From assembly GCF_000005505.3 (NCBI RefSeq), contig NC_016132.3, forward strand, positions 14,064,501 to 14,128,500: DNA of 64,000 bases, written 5' to 3'. Positions 1 through 11,113 of this stretch are shown here, in pieces. Each line of letters opens with the position of its first letter. Within the stretch, counting starts at the first letter, position 1. Position numbers and translations under genes: made by a program. This DNA is from Brachypodium distachyon. Lineage: Eukaryota > Streptophyta > Magnoliopsida > Poales > Poaceae. The notes beneath the pieces are model-generated. The model saw only the letters and a program-made list of their open reading frames with translations. It had not been told where the DNA came from and did not search any database.

Positions 1-1122
1 GTGATCCCTAATGTGTGGGCGATCAAATAGGAGTAGAAACCTTTTATAGGATGGAGTAGTGTGATACCTGAGGAAAGCATATCGGAATTCCACCACGCAT
101 CGCCTTTGGCGGCTTCAAGATTGCCTGCACATCGACAACTTCGGTTACGGTAAGTGTTTAGTAAGACAAGGGAGCACATAAGAGCCACTGCAGCCCCACA
201 TGTGTCCTATAAGTCAGACAAATGGCAGGGTCGATGCTTGGACCGAGCTTGCACAAGAATTATGAAGGAAGGCCCTGATGTATTTTCGGAGAAAGCACAA
301 AAGAACTATGAATGAAGGTATTGTGATTTAAGAACCTATAGGACCATAAAGTGGTCCCGGTACAAAGTGTCAAGTGTATGACATATGAAACAAAGGGCCT
401 ATTCACAATTAAGAGGATAGCAAATTCCTACTTTGTCTTGTACAGCCATCATTGTAGACTATGGAAAACAAAAGGGAAACACTTGTCTTTATCTCCAATA
501 TAATTCCTGAAAATGCATCCAGCTTCCAATTAAAGAAGCCATCCTCCACCTCGGCATAATCATACGCAACAAATGCCGGTTATACACTAATCGTCCAAAT
601 GGGGAATTCTGGCGCTGCCCGCCCGCCGTATACGCTCCCCGAATTAAATTCCTCACACCACATTAATCAATCAACCAGACGGAGATTTATTAATAGTTGT
701 CGTATCAAGCAGATTTTTTTTTTCGAAAAGGGGAAACTCCCCAGCCTCTGCGTAGCAAGATGCATAGACACAGGAAGGACATGGCTGAGACTGACCTTGC
801 TGCTGGTGAAGAGGAGCTCCTCGCCGCGGTCGTTCTTCCAGGAGACGACTTGGCCGCCGTGCAGGCTCACCTGGCAGCAACACAATGCAACGAACCGAGG
901 AAAGGAAACCACATAAATCACACCGAATGGAGATCAACAAGAAGAAGAAGGGGAGGTTTTGAAGAGGAGGCGCAGGCAAGGCAAAGGCAAAGACAATACC
1001 CGTGCGGTGGCTCCCCTGGGCGAGCGGAGCACGGCGTGGGCGACGCCGTTCCAGTCCTTGACGACCTCCACCGGCTCCGGCGCCCTCGGATCCGCGGAGC
1101 CGGCGTAGCGCCCCATGCTCAT
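1..1122 (-). CDS. Glucose-6-phosphate 1-epimerase, 5' part (gene runs off left edge)
   Basis: Three in-frame coding exons can be read: exon 1 at 1000-1122 (41 codons, start ATG at 1122), exon 2 at 796-870 (25 codons) and exon 3 at 68-124 (19 codons). All visible junctions are GT-AG. Exon 2 gives SLHGGQVVSWKNDRGEELLF and exon 3 gives KPPKAMRGGIPICFPQ, both diagnostic for plant glucose-6-phosphate 1-epimerase, the aldose-1-epimerase-like 'apospory-associated protein C' family. These enzymes interconvert the alpha and beta anomers of hexose 6-phosphates, normally in the cytosol. The catalytic His and Glu lie in exons beyond the window. A second in-frame ATG two codons downstream is also possible. 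The N-terminus has no obvious targeting signal. Introns at 125-795 and 871-999 show no recognised repeat. Confidence 0.85.
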
Positions 1123-2364
1123 CCACAGACCAACCTTGCCCAGCCGAGAGGATCAGCGGACGCACGGACGGCGCAGCAAGGAGATGGGGCGAGAGAGAGA
1201 TCGAGCAGTGCGGACGCGCAGCCGAGATACTACTATATGTAGGCGCGGCAGGAGGGGAGCGGTCGCCGTAAGGGGCAGTTGGGATGTATGTTGCCGAGGC
1301 GGCACTTTCCTTGTAAGTAAAAGCAAAGGCGGCTGGGCTGGCTGGCTGAGGCTCCCCCGCCACTGCGCTGCGCAGCGCAGACCCCGTGAACCGTGAGCCT
1401 TCCTCTTCCTCCCTCCTCTGCTTTTCTTCCCCCAACCAACCAACCAACCAACCAACCCACGGGCACGGCACGCAGAGATCAGCAAGCAAAGCAAAGCCCT
1501 CTCCTTTTCTTCCCCACGCCCACGGGCCACGGCACGGCCCGGCCCGGCCGGCGGCAGGGGAGAAGCGCCCGCTCAGTCGCTCGGGCGCAGCAACCGCAAG
1601 TCCGGAATGCCACTCGGTGAGGAAGAGGAAGAAGAAGAGGAGACCACTGTCCCTGGCAGCAACAGCGCTGCTACTGGCTGCAAGTAGACTACTGTATACT
1701 ACTGCACTAGCGCCCGGCGGCGGCGGAAGGGGGGAGGATTCAAGGATCCGAGGCGAGATCCGTCCGGGGTCGCGGGACACGTGCGGGGGAGGGAGGAAAG
1801 GGCACCGCTTTTGGAAAGCCGGGAATTACAAGCAAAACACATGGAAAGGCGTTGCTACTGCAGTCTGCAGAGCAAAGGATTTTGGACGGGTTTGCGAGAA
1901 AAAACTGCTATGTCTGCGTGCGCGTGTAAATTCCCGGCGTCGGGTTCCCGTGGAGCTGGCGAGCAACGGTCGAGTTTCAAAGCGTTTTTTGGCGTTTCCT
2001 TCCCCCCCCCCCCCCGCGACGAGGCGCCTCCGTTGCCTGCGGGTCAATATTGTTGACCCGTTTCGTCTCCGGCTGCCGTTTCTCAACCAGCTGGGGCTCC
2101 AAACTATGCAATTGTTTGTTTATTCTTCGGTTGCACGTGTCTTAGCTATAGAAATTGCATGCTTTCTAGAAATGTGATGTCGACTATTTCGTATCTATTG
2201 TGGATAAGATCTGTTTAGAGTTGCAAGAAAAGTTTGACTTAGGTAAAACTTACTTACCTTATTTTCAAAAGAAATGGAATGAAGGAGTTGTAAATTACTA
2301 TTAGTCGAGGAACAACAATTATCTCTCGTTTCTCGGTTGATTTGCAAAATTGGCACACCTCATG
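1123..2364. promoter_or_regulatory. GC-rich upstream region of the epimerase gene
   Basis: This 1.2-kb stretch lies 5' of the minus-strand epimerase. It is GC-rich to about 2090 and then becomes AT-rich. It holds a CCAA tetranucleotide run (1432-1457) and a 14-base C run (2002-2015). Many open frames cross it on both strands, but all are low-complexity (R, P, S, G) and none resembles a protein family. I read it as promoter and spacer. Confidence 0.4.
1432..1457. repeat. (CCAA)n microsatellite
   Basis: About six tandem CCAA units lie in the upstream region of the epimerase gene. Confidence 0.9.
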
Positions 2365-2446
2365 GATTTGCCATCGATCCAGCTGTCTTGCCGAAACACA
2401 AAGAAGATTTGCCATCGATCCAGCTGTCTTGCCGAAACACAAAGAA
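2365..2446. repeat. Two-copy 41-bp exact tandem repeat
   Basis: Unit 1 (2365-2405) and unit 2 (2406-2446) are identical as read; each begins GATTTGCCATCGATCC and ends AACACAAAGAA. Perfect identity suggests a recent duplication. No gene is recognised around it. Confidence 0.9.
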
Positions 2447-2829
2447 GTAGAGCGATCATTGCCCACCACCGGCTCGCAGGCCTCACGAGGGAGCTCGGAA
2501 ACACGTAGGCTAAACCGAAACATGAAGAGAGCCCAAGGCTTGGCGGTTGGCACTATCCGTGCGCTACAACTAAGGTCACTGGAGCTGCAGCACGGTGCCC
2601 ACCAGATTGGCATCACGCGCTCCTAGACCTCCGAGACGCGCCGGTAAACAAACCCTGTCCTAGGCGACGGCACATTGACTGTCTTGAGCATCCAGCCAAC
2701 CTTTCCATAAGAAATGGTGCCAACTCTTGGGGGAGCTTGTGACCATCTTCGTCTTGACAAAGCCTGGTCTCATCAATCTGATGGTCCCTAGAGTCATCCC
2801 ACGTCTTCTTCATACGGATCGATGAATGC

Positions 2830-3296
2830 AAATCTTAATCTGGGATATTCTCTACGGCACTCTCAAGATATCCGGTCAACGGGGGCTCGCTCAAGATCAA
2901 GATTTTCCTCTGGCAACTCATCCACGGCCGTGTCCCGACATGACTACATCTGCTTTTGGCATGGGCGAAACAACGCGAAGTGTGTTCTTTGCAAGGAGGA
3001 GGAAAATGCATATCATATCTTCTTCTCTTGCCACATTCTAAAATTATTTGGAGTTGCATGCGGGGATGTTCTTACATGCAATAGGGACCCGGGGTTTTTT
3101 GCTGATTTTTATTTCTTGACTAGGTTTCTCAAGCAAAATGGGGAGAAGAGGGGGACTTGTCGATCTTATCATATGGTTGTCTTTTGCAGCTTAGAGTTAG
3201 CAAGCGTTTTGGCTTTACCCGCAATAAGGTCACCATTGAAGGTTGTTGAAGCGGTGTTTCCCAGTGACTCTGTTCGCACGTTAATTCTCCTGACTC
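2830..3296 (+). pseudogene. LINE reverse-transcriptase zinc-binding (zf-RVT) remnant
   Basis: Across at least two frames the plus strand reads KIFLWQLIHGR, then DYICFWHGRNNAKCVLCKEE, then a C/H cluster ending in HIFFSCH. This is the usual order of the zinc-binding domain that follows the reverse transcriptase of plant LINE ORF2 proteins. The frame changes and stops show decay. No reverse-transcriptase core is visible upstream. A later retroposon interrupts its 3' side at 3311. Confidence 0.65.
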
Positions 3297-3310
3297 TAGT
3301 ATAAGCCATT

Positions 3311-3611
3311 TGCGAATAAGCGTATCTCAGGTGGTTGGTTCATTGTGATGGAACTAGCCCACCCTCATTCAAGTCACAGACTATGGATGCTCGTATTTCC
3401 TGAATTTATTCCAGACTTTAACCAGCGTTGTGCTTTCAGTGGAAGTGACGTACCCGTCAACTACAAGTTGCATGTGGTGACTTCGTCAATTTCAAGATGA
3501 TCGGCCGGTGGCTCAGTCCTTGTAGGAATAGGGTGTGCGTTCACAGGGGTGAGTGTACGTGCGTGTGTGTGAGTGCTTGCGTCTTTACTGTGTTTCCTAA
3601 AAAATAAAAAA
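3311..3611 (+). mobile_element. Short poly-A retroposon (SINE-like or 5'-truncated LINE) with 14-bp TSD
   Basis: The 301-bp insert ends in an A-rich tail (about 3598-3611) and is flanked by identical 14-bp direct repeats, TAGTATAAGCCATT, at 3297-3310 and 3612-3625. A poly-A tail with a long exact target-site duplication is the mark of target-primed retroposition. The 3' part (GGTGGCTCAGTCC followed by GTGTGCGT-rich sequence) resembles 3' ends common to grass non-LTR elements. I cannot tell a true SINE from a 5'-truncated LINE without a library comparison. Confidence 0.8.
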
Positions 3612-3625
3612 TAGTATAAGCCATT

Positions 3626-4555
3626 CCTAAATTTCATGAAACTGCTGGTTAATTCTCATGGCAGAGATAGCAAATCCCAAGAAAAACACCTTTTGCCATG
3701 CGACGCCGGCTACGTACGGTAAACTCAGGTGACAAAGAAAGGTCAAGTGCTTCGATCGCTTCGCACGTTTCCTCCTCCTTTTGTTCCCAGGCTCCCAGCA
3801 AAGGTTTGGAATGGAAGAAACTGACTTGTCGACTGTCGTGGATTCCCTTTTTGATTTCACCTAATCTCCCACTTAACCGCAGAATAAAAGCACTATGACT
3901 AGCTGCTATCCGGATCCAGAACCCAGATGCGATCGTGACGTGGTACGTTGCTGATGTGCACCTCCCATCACTAAAGGGCTCGCAAACAAAACACTACCCC
4001 CAAAAGGACATCTAGTGTAATTTATGAGAAACCAATGTTTTATCCAAATCATGTGGTAGATTAAAATAAGGTTTAACTGGAGCTTCCAGTTCCTTTTTCT
4101 TATGTTGTTTCTACCTAACATGAATCCAAGTTTAACAATTAACCTAGATATGTTCCCATAACCTGTTGCATATATATACTGCTTCACAGTTCCAGTTTGT
4201 ATGACGCCCAAAAGTTTCAGAGATCTCAAAAGATAGTTAGTAATAAAGGTTGGCTTGAAGCACAACACCCCTATGTTACAACACTGCTGATTAACCTTAC
4301 AGTAACAGAAATGGCCCATGATGCTTCAGCATCAATTGCCTCAAGAACAGTATATATATAGCTAGACACAGGATTTTTTTTAGAGTAGACATAAATATAG
4401 TAACCACCGGCCGGAGTTCCTCAATATACTCACCAAGTAAATACCTACAACTGTAACGCGCTGATGTTACGTGAGCAGCATGAGCTTGCAGAATCCCCAG
4501 GCCGCATGCAAGGTATCAGATCAGTCCTCTTTGCCAGAAGAAAGGGCGAATCAAT
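3626..4555. other. Spacer downstream of the bZIP gene
   Basis: No gene is recognised in this 930-bp AT-rich spacer. The part nearest 4555 is presumably the 3' UTR of the minus-strand bZIP gene; no unambiguous poly-A signal could be chosen. Confidence 0.5.
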
Positions 4556-7500
4556 TCAGCTTGCAGCAACAACATCTGTTGTCGCGCTGGAGCCGAGGAG
4601 CTGGCGAAGCTTGGGCTCGCTGTGCTCCGTGTGATTGTTTACATTTGATTTGGTTGTGTCGTCGATCATTGACAGGAAATTTTCCACGATGCGAGGAGAG
4701 GAGGATGCAACAGCTGCTGGTTTGTCCACGGGCATTTCTACGTTGGTCGGTACAGTGGTGTTCTTCAGTTTCACCTGAGAAGTGATGTTTTGTTCCGTTA
4801 AGAGAAAGGTAGATTGAGACAAGGGGCTCAGAATGAACTATTGAACGTTAAGGATGCAGTGTCAGTGAAAAGGGTTCAGTACCGCTAGAGCAGAATTCTC
4901 TAATCTGAGCTTCTCGGAGTTTTCCGTTAGCTTGCTGATTTCAGATCGTAGAGATGTGTTCTCAGCTGTAAGTGATTCTACTTGTGTAGCCAACTCCTCT
5001 GTCTCAGCCTACACCAAGAGAACACAAAATCATTTGGTTGATTTATTACTGCATTGCTGTACTATGATGTCCATGACAGTTTGTAGATGGCATGAGAGAT
5101 AATTCAAAACAGGTTTCATGTCCATCTTTCCAGGATATATTGCTTGCATTTTTTAGGATTGGATATTCTCATTGCAGCTGCGTTGATCAAAGAGTACATG
5201 CAAGAGAACCTACCGGTTAATCCAAAAAAAAGGGCAAAGATGTATACCTGTTTTCTCAGCCTTGATCGCCTAGCAGATTCCCTATTTGATTGCTTCCTCT
5301 TTTCACGTTTTAAATCCCTCTCATCCTGGAAGAGCGAAATTTTGAAATAACAATAAAAAATTAATCCATGAAAACAAGTTGGTCTAACATATACTATTGG
5401 AGGAATAACAATAACCTTCCCCCAAAAAAAATCAGAATTGAATTGTTCGGTGAATTTTATTTATTTAGTACTGGCTCTGAACAACAAAAGATTGGATATA
5501 CCTTAGTTGATAATTCAGTTGACACCACTGTGTGACTTGGAATTATAACACCTGGTGGTGGAGATATTGGTGTGCCCATTGCTCCAGACTTAGCAGCATT
5601 ACTAACGCTGGGTTTAATGACTGGAGCTGGAAACAAGTGGTTTGGCAAAATTGCCCCATTTCCCATTAAAACATCTTCATTCCTTGCAGCGCCAGTTGCT
5701 TCTGTGCCTGGAGAAAGGCTTAAGGGGTTAACCACTTTCTTGCAAACAGTGAAGCTTATAGCAGGACTTGATTACAATTATGAAGCAATTCAAGGATGCA
5801 AGTGTAGCTATTTAACAAATAAAGAGGAAAAAAAATGCAAGTTTGACTACCAAAAAACCATATAGGGGTACGATATGGCAAACTGCAGTAGGATGACTAA
5901 TCAAATTAGGTATAACTTAAACCTATGAATATTAAACAAGTTGTTAGAAAAGTGAAATACCAAGTCCACCATCCATGCTCCGTTTCCTAGGAGTCCTGCT
6001 CACCTGAAACCAAAAAAAAAAGAGTCTAATTCAGCACTATTCTTTGACTGGACAATTCAGCACTATTCAGGCATTAAACTTAAAGCATGGGCAAGCGCAC
6101 ACACAAATTGGTACCTTCAGATCATTTACATCGCTGGAGCCTTCCCCGCTGTAAGCCTCGCTGAATTTACCATCAGAAAAACATAACTTCAGTTTACTGA
6201 AGAGTAACAGGAGATGAATAGGAAAATCCACAAAGAGAAGAAAAGCATGTAAAAACCTGGATGATGTTGTTTTTTTACTGTTACCACTGCCAGTAGATAC
6301 TGCAGTCCCATCAATTTCCTTTAGTTTCTTATTGGAACTTTTCTCCTTACTGCTTGCAGATTTGGCTGGCTCCATGCTCAATGGATTTGCCATCTTCAAA
6401 GCATCAAGAAAAAAAATCAGATTACTAGAAATTGTCTTAACGAGAAACATAGAGGTTCAGTTCACGTAAGATATCAACATAAGAGGTTAAGATGCTGGTA
6501 GAAATATAAAACTAAGGAAATGAGTATGATCCATGGGCATGATGAGTCATCAGAAATGGGAATCTGATTATCTTATACAACTAATTCTTTTCTTCCGATG
6601 AGCTACATGGCAAACCTATCCTAAACATGATCTTCTGGTATTTCGCAAAAAAAAAAGCAATCTTCTGGTTTCATGAAAAATTTCCCTACAGCATTTAATT
6701 GTTTGCTCAGCGGTGTTCAGTTGTTCCGAAAGTACTGTGTGCCGGAACATTTTAAATTCGCATCATCCTTATTTCCTCCAAACCACAATACTACTATGTC
6801 ATGATAAAATTAATGGAAGAGCCCAAAATGGTGATAACAACCATCTACCTTTTTCTTTAAATACCAAGAAACACATTATGCTTAAACATTCAATGCTTCA
6901 AATTTGAGTTTATTTGAGAATAAGTGCACAGAAGCACATGAGGATTTGATGTTTACCATGGGCACAAGCGGATGTGGGTAAGCTCCACCATGTGGGTACA
7001 TAGCAGCATATGGTGTTCCAAAAGGGGGTGGCATTAGAGGCTGCAGAGAGGCAACTTAAATTTAATACAGTGTATGAGCTTTGAACCATGCAGGAGAACT
7101 GCATGTCAGAAATTATATTAAACATCATGTGACAGAGGTAAGAAAATCAATCAAATACCTGGGGACCCCACATATACGGCGGGGGTGCATGACCTGGAGC
7201 TATCGCTGGGGCAAAATATGTCGGTGGCAGGACACCAGAGCCATAGTATGCCTGTAAAGGTTCACCTGCATTGCTTTAGTTACTGTGTTCCAGTCTTTGG
7301 AGTGTGGGGGCAGTAAGAGAACGGCAAAACACTCAACCTGAATGGCTGACCAATCAGGGTATGGACAGGGAGCTGGTTGATCCTGCAAATATGGTGATCC
7401 ATAAGGCATTTGTGGTAAGCAGTCAAATGTTTTGCACATAATATATTCCACTGAGAAAATAGATGGTGTTGTGATTCACTGTAAGATCTCAAAGTACTAT

Positions 7501-7942
7501 ACTGCATATTGGAGATTTTTTTACATCCTTTTTTATCTCAATTTTTATTGAATGGCTGACGAAACTACATATAAATTTTAATTTTCGAAGAACAGTAATT
7601 CCAGTGATGTTAAGTACAAAATTTAGGAGACTTATAGGCTTTGGCACTAAATTTCTTCCAAATAACATATACTCCCTCCGTCCAACAAAAAATGTCTTAC
7701 ATCCAAATTTTGACAAACTTGAGACATTTTTTGTTGGACGAAGGAAGTAACTAATTCCCACAAAGATGTCATAGAATGTCAAGCAGTTTCACAGTAGTCC
7801 CGCAAGTATTGTAAACCAGAGATTCCTTCCTAAGAAAGCATATCTCAGTATCAGCGAGTACTACTAAATCAACTGTTCTTACCTTAGGAGGTGAAGCTGT
7901 TTTTCCTGTCTTGTGGGTGACCACAGCTTCATCATGCGCCAT
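4556..7942 (-). CDS. G-box-binding bZIP transcription factor (GBF / EmBP-1 type)
   Basis: Eleven coding exons join in frame to 387 aa: 7883-7942, 7338-7382, 7159-7251, 6957-7040, 6257-6393, 6115-6160, 5961-6003, 5502-5734, 5248-5325, 4883-5008 and 4556-4774. The N-terminal part is the proline-rich MFMR region of plant GBFs (motifs YPDWSAIQ, PPPYMWGPQ, MPPPFGTPYAAMYPHGG). The basic region at about aa 248-273 contains NRESARRSR with the invariant N-x7-R. The zipper follows at about aa 274-315. The tail ends KLRQLLGSSATTDVVAAS, as in EmBP-1-like proteins. The product is a nuclear, dimerising, ACGT/G-box-binding regulator of light and ABA genes. The start is the ATG at 7942, reached after a 5'-UTR intron. 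Exon 8 uses the AG at 5735-5736, because the AG 4 bp upstream would break the frame. Confidence 0.93.
7672..7747. mobile_element. Stowaway MITE, 76-bp hairpin, in bZIP intron 1
   Basis: The element starts CTCCCTCCGTCCAAC and ends GTTGGACGAAGGAAG, flanked by TA on both sides (7670-7671 and 7748-7749). The two halves are near-perfect inverted repeats, so a transcript would fold as one hairpin. Confidence 0.9.
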
Positions 7943-8110
7943 GGCTTTAATAAACAACTACCTGCAGTCTGCCATCCACGTAGAAGTCAGGATTATCACA
8001 ACATACAATTTACCAAAAGTAATATAGCTGAACTAAGCTTTCTCATCTGAACTAAGTTAGTTTTGGGTCTGGACCACCCAAAGGCCATGCAAGGGAAGGG
8101 TTCCGTAGTA

Positions 8111-8239
8111 CTCCCTCCATTCCAAAATACTCCCTATCCTAATTTCTTGACTCAAATTTGTCCAAACATGGATGTATATATTCTTAAAAAGTGTCTAGAT
8201 ACATGTAATATTTCGACAACAATTTAGGATCGGGGGGAG
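8111..8239. mobile_element. Stowaway MITE in the bZIP 5'-UTR intron
   Basis: A 129-bp element with ends CTCCCTCC and GGGGGGAG and a TA duplication at each side (8109-8110 and 8240-8241). It belongs to the common grass Stowaway type that also occurs here at 22095 and 30511. Confidence 0.9.
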
Positions 8240-9092
8240 TATAATATAAGGCGCAAAGTTTCTAAAGTTTGACCAAGTATTCACAATTCAGCAAGTACCA
8301 ACCGGCTGCCAAGTTATTCTTGTCAACTTTTGTCAGGTACGGTCTACAGCCAACACGATGGAATACCTTTCCATGCAGATCTAAAGGGGACGACTCTGAA
8401 AAAACGAACACACTGATTTCCCAGAATTTTGATCTCACAACTTCACTGCAAATCGCCATACATGCCAAAAAAACAAAAACAAAAAAACATGCCTGCAAAT
8501 CATTACAGCAAACAGTTTCCACTTCCTACCTAGACAAATGCATTAAGCATTCTCCCCAATAGCAACACCGCTTCAACCCCGAATGCATGCGCAAGAAAGA
8601 TGAAGAGTTTCAGGCAGCCCTACAAAGTTCAGAGAACCAACCGACAGCAGTACTACCGTTGCTCTGCTGAACATCCGAATATTATACACCTAGTAATAAT
8701 TCCCCAACTAATCTCGCACGGCCCCTGTTAATTAATCAGACTCTGGTGTCCGTAATGGCCATTACCGTCTCTGAAACCCGACGTACGAACTCTACGGGAC
8801 TCCCTCAGATCAAAGTATCAAACCCATCTCTCGCAGCATGCACGTACGTAGCTCGATCGTATAACTGAATCAACACGGGACAACCCGAAAATTGGTTCCT
8901 GAAGCGGCCCGTGAACAAAGGAAGCTCAAGCTCCTTGGGATTTCTCTCCCCCGTCGCATTCTTACCGACGCCTAGCGACAACAAAACTACGGCCACGGCG
9001 GAGAAATCGGCGAGCATTATTAGGGGCGCGGCCGAGCCAAGGACAGAACAGAGGAAGGAAGGACGAGAAGGGGAATCGAGCGATCTCTTTAC

Positions 9093-9320
9093 CTGGATTG
9101 GTTCGTCCTTTTCCGGGCGAGCGGCGAGATTTCGTGGATGGATTCGTCCGGGGGTCGGAGGAGGAGGAGGCGAGGTTGATGTGTAATTCGGAAAGGGGTG
9201 GGCGGCGAGAGGGAGGAAGGAAGGGGGAGGTGGTGGAGGCGAGGGGAGGGAGAGTTGAGGGGGGAGGCGCGCCTCAACCGAAGGCTGGAGGGAGCCACGT
9301 CACGAGACACGTGTATGTGA
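9093..9320 (-). promoter_or_regulatory. 5'-UTR exon and core promoter of the bZIP gene
   Basis: On the minus strand a GT donor at 9091-9092 (CCAG followed by GTAAAG) and an AG acceptor at 7962-7963 define a 5'-UTR intron of about 1.13 kb between an untranslated first exon and the ATG exon. Sequence above 9093 is rich in C and T on the minus strand, as is common near grass transcription starts. The exact transcription start is not visible. Confidence 0.55.
9296..9313. promoter_or_regulatory. G-box plus ACGT element upstream of the bZIP gene
   Basis: CCACGTCA at 9296-9303 and a perfect palindromic G-box CACGTG at 9308-9313 lie about 0.2 kb upstream of the bZIP 5'-UTR exon. G-boxes are the sites bound by this protein family. 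Confidence 0.55.
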
Positions 9321-11113
9321 TAAGGACTGGTCCCCCGGGGGCGCGTGCCTGGCTAGGATAGGCAGTTGGCTACGGGTACCATGTGTTTCCAATCATCACG
9401 CATTTTGAAGAAGGCCTATTTGGTTGGAGTCCCGAGCAAAATGACCGACAAAATCTGCTGATACTAATGCTAGCATCAACCGGGCTGAGGCGACCAATTC
9501 TGATGGCCTGACCCAGGCAGGCGCGAACCAAACAGCACGTCCGGCTACCGTCAGGCCTGGCGTAGCACTCTTCATGACGCGATCCGAACGGGCCCAAGTA
9601 TATCGAACGCCGACAACTCTTAAAAACATCAAGATCAAATACTTGAGTGATCAGACAAAATAGGGATAGAGGAATACATCTCTTGTTGGTGAAAAGACTC
9701 AATAAAAGTCAGGCACAATGCCTACCTAATTGCTTGCATAGCGGAGGCGATCTACCGCTGAACAAGAGACACTCGGAGAAGCTAGGTGCCCACATTCATT
9801 GCCTATGTAATAGTTTGCTCCGAGAAGGAAGTAGAAGCCTTGATGCGAACTCTGGTTCTATCGACATACGCCATGAACTCTTGGGCTATGTGCTATAAAC
9901 TGATGCTTAATAATACATAGAAGAAAAATACACGTCGTGTTAAAAGATTACAATTTTTGTTGTGCCCGATTTGAAGTGATCCATGTTCGCATGGCCACGT
10001 CCCGTTAACTCAATCTTCTAAGCATGGCACATTTTTCTCTACATGTTTTCTTAAATAATCTGCTAACATGATTCCTATGCTATGTTGCTAACCACCCAAG
10101 TGATGAATGAGGTTTCCTATTTTATTTTCCTCAAAAAAACATTTCCTATTTTCTTTTGTTGGATTATTTTTAGAACATCTTTTGTTGGAGTAGCGAGCAG
10201 CAATAGCCGGTGTACGTTCTGGGGTGCAGCATGCAGGGGAGCCGGACGGGGGCATGGGCCACTCTGCAAGTGGAGGGGAAGGGTGAGCTGGGCAACGGTG
10301 AGTGGACGCGCGGCCATTTCTTTTATCACGCGTCACAGCCCACCACAGGCCCTCCGTTTTCCATACGCCCACGTGTCGCCCGGCCCGCCGGCCTACGCGT
10401 CGCCGCGCGCGTCCCTCGAGGGGCCAGCGCAGCATCCCGGTCATGTGGGTGACGTGGTGGCCGTTTCCGCCTCCCCTGCACCCAGCGAGATCTTGCAGGA
10501 AATATATTTAAATTAATTCCGGAGACGACGTGGCCTGGCCTGTTCGCCACGTGTGCTTTGCCCCATGTGCGCTTGCGTACGCAGCCGGGAGACTCGATTG
10601 GGACACGTGGGCCGGGGTACTGTAGCGGTGGGTCCCACGAGGTGGGGGTGACTAGGTGCCAGCTCAGGGGGCCTACGCCTGCTTTATCAATCCGGGTGCT
10701 GATTGAGCTGGACCATTGCTGCATAGCACGCCCAGTTGCTTCGCGTACCCGCCTCTTCAAAACTGGACCGAAGCACCAAGGGCCCCACTTGCCAGAGAAT
10801 AGACGTACTAGGCCACTTCAACAATACTGGTCACAAGCAATTCGTTTCCAAACGAAGAAAAGTTTATTATGATGAACTGCACATAAATTTTGAAATAGAT
10901 CCTCTTATACCGATCTCAGTTGTGTCCAGGCAGCTGAGCACACTGATCATTTTCTCTGCAAACCCGGGAGCAAACATCTCCGGTCAGTTTCTTGTTAACT
11001 GTTAAAAGCATCATTTCTTTTTTCGAAACGGAGGTTAAAAGCATCATGAATTGCTCTCTGCCGAGTGTCTTGTGGATGATCATGCTCGGATAAAAGGATC
11101 CTCATCCTGAGCC
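9321..11113. other. Intergenic region with a G-box cluster
   Basis: No protein-coding gene is recognised in this 1.8 kb. Three perfect CACGTG G-boxes occur at 10370-10375, 10548-10553 and 10604-10609 in a GC-rich stretch (about 10200-10660) that looks like a promoter or CpG-rich island. The nearest coding end is the 3' end of the DUF3143 gene at 11114. Confidence 0.45.

Noticed and set aside
671..2177. Long open frames on both strands in the first 2.2 kb (up to 369 codons)
   Set aside because: They cover GC-rich promoter DNA and antisense of the epimerase exons, are low-complexity, and match no family.
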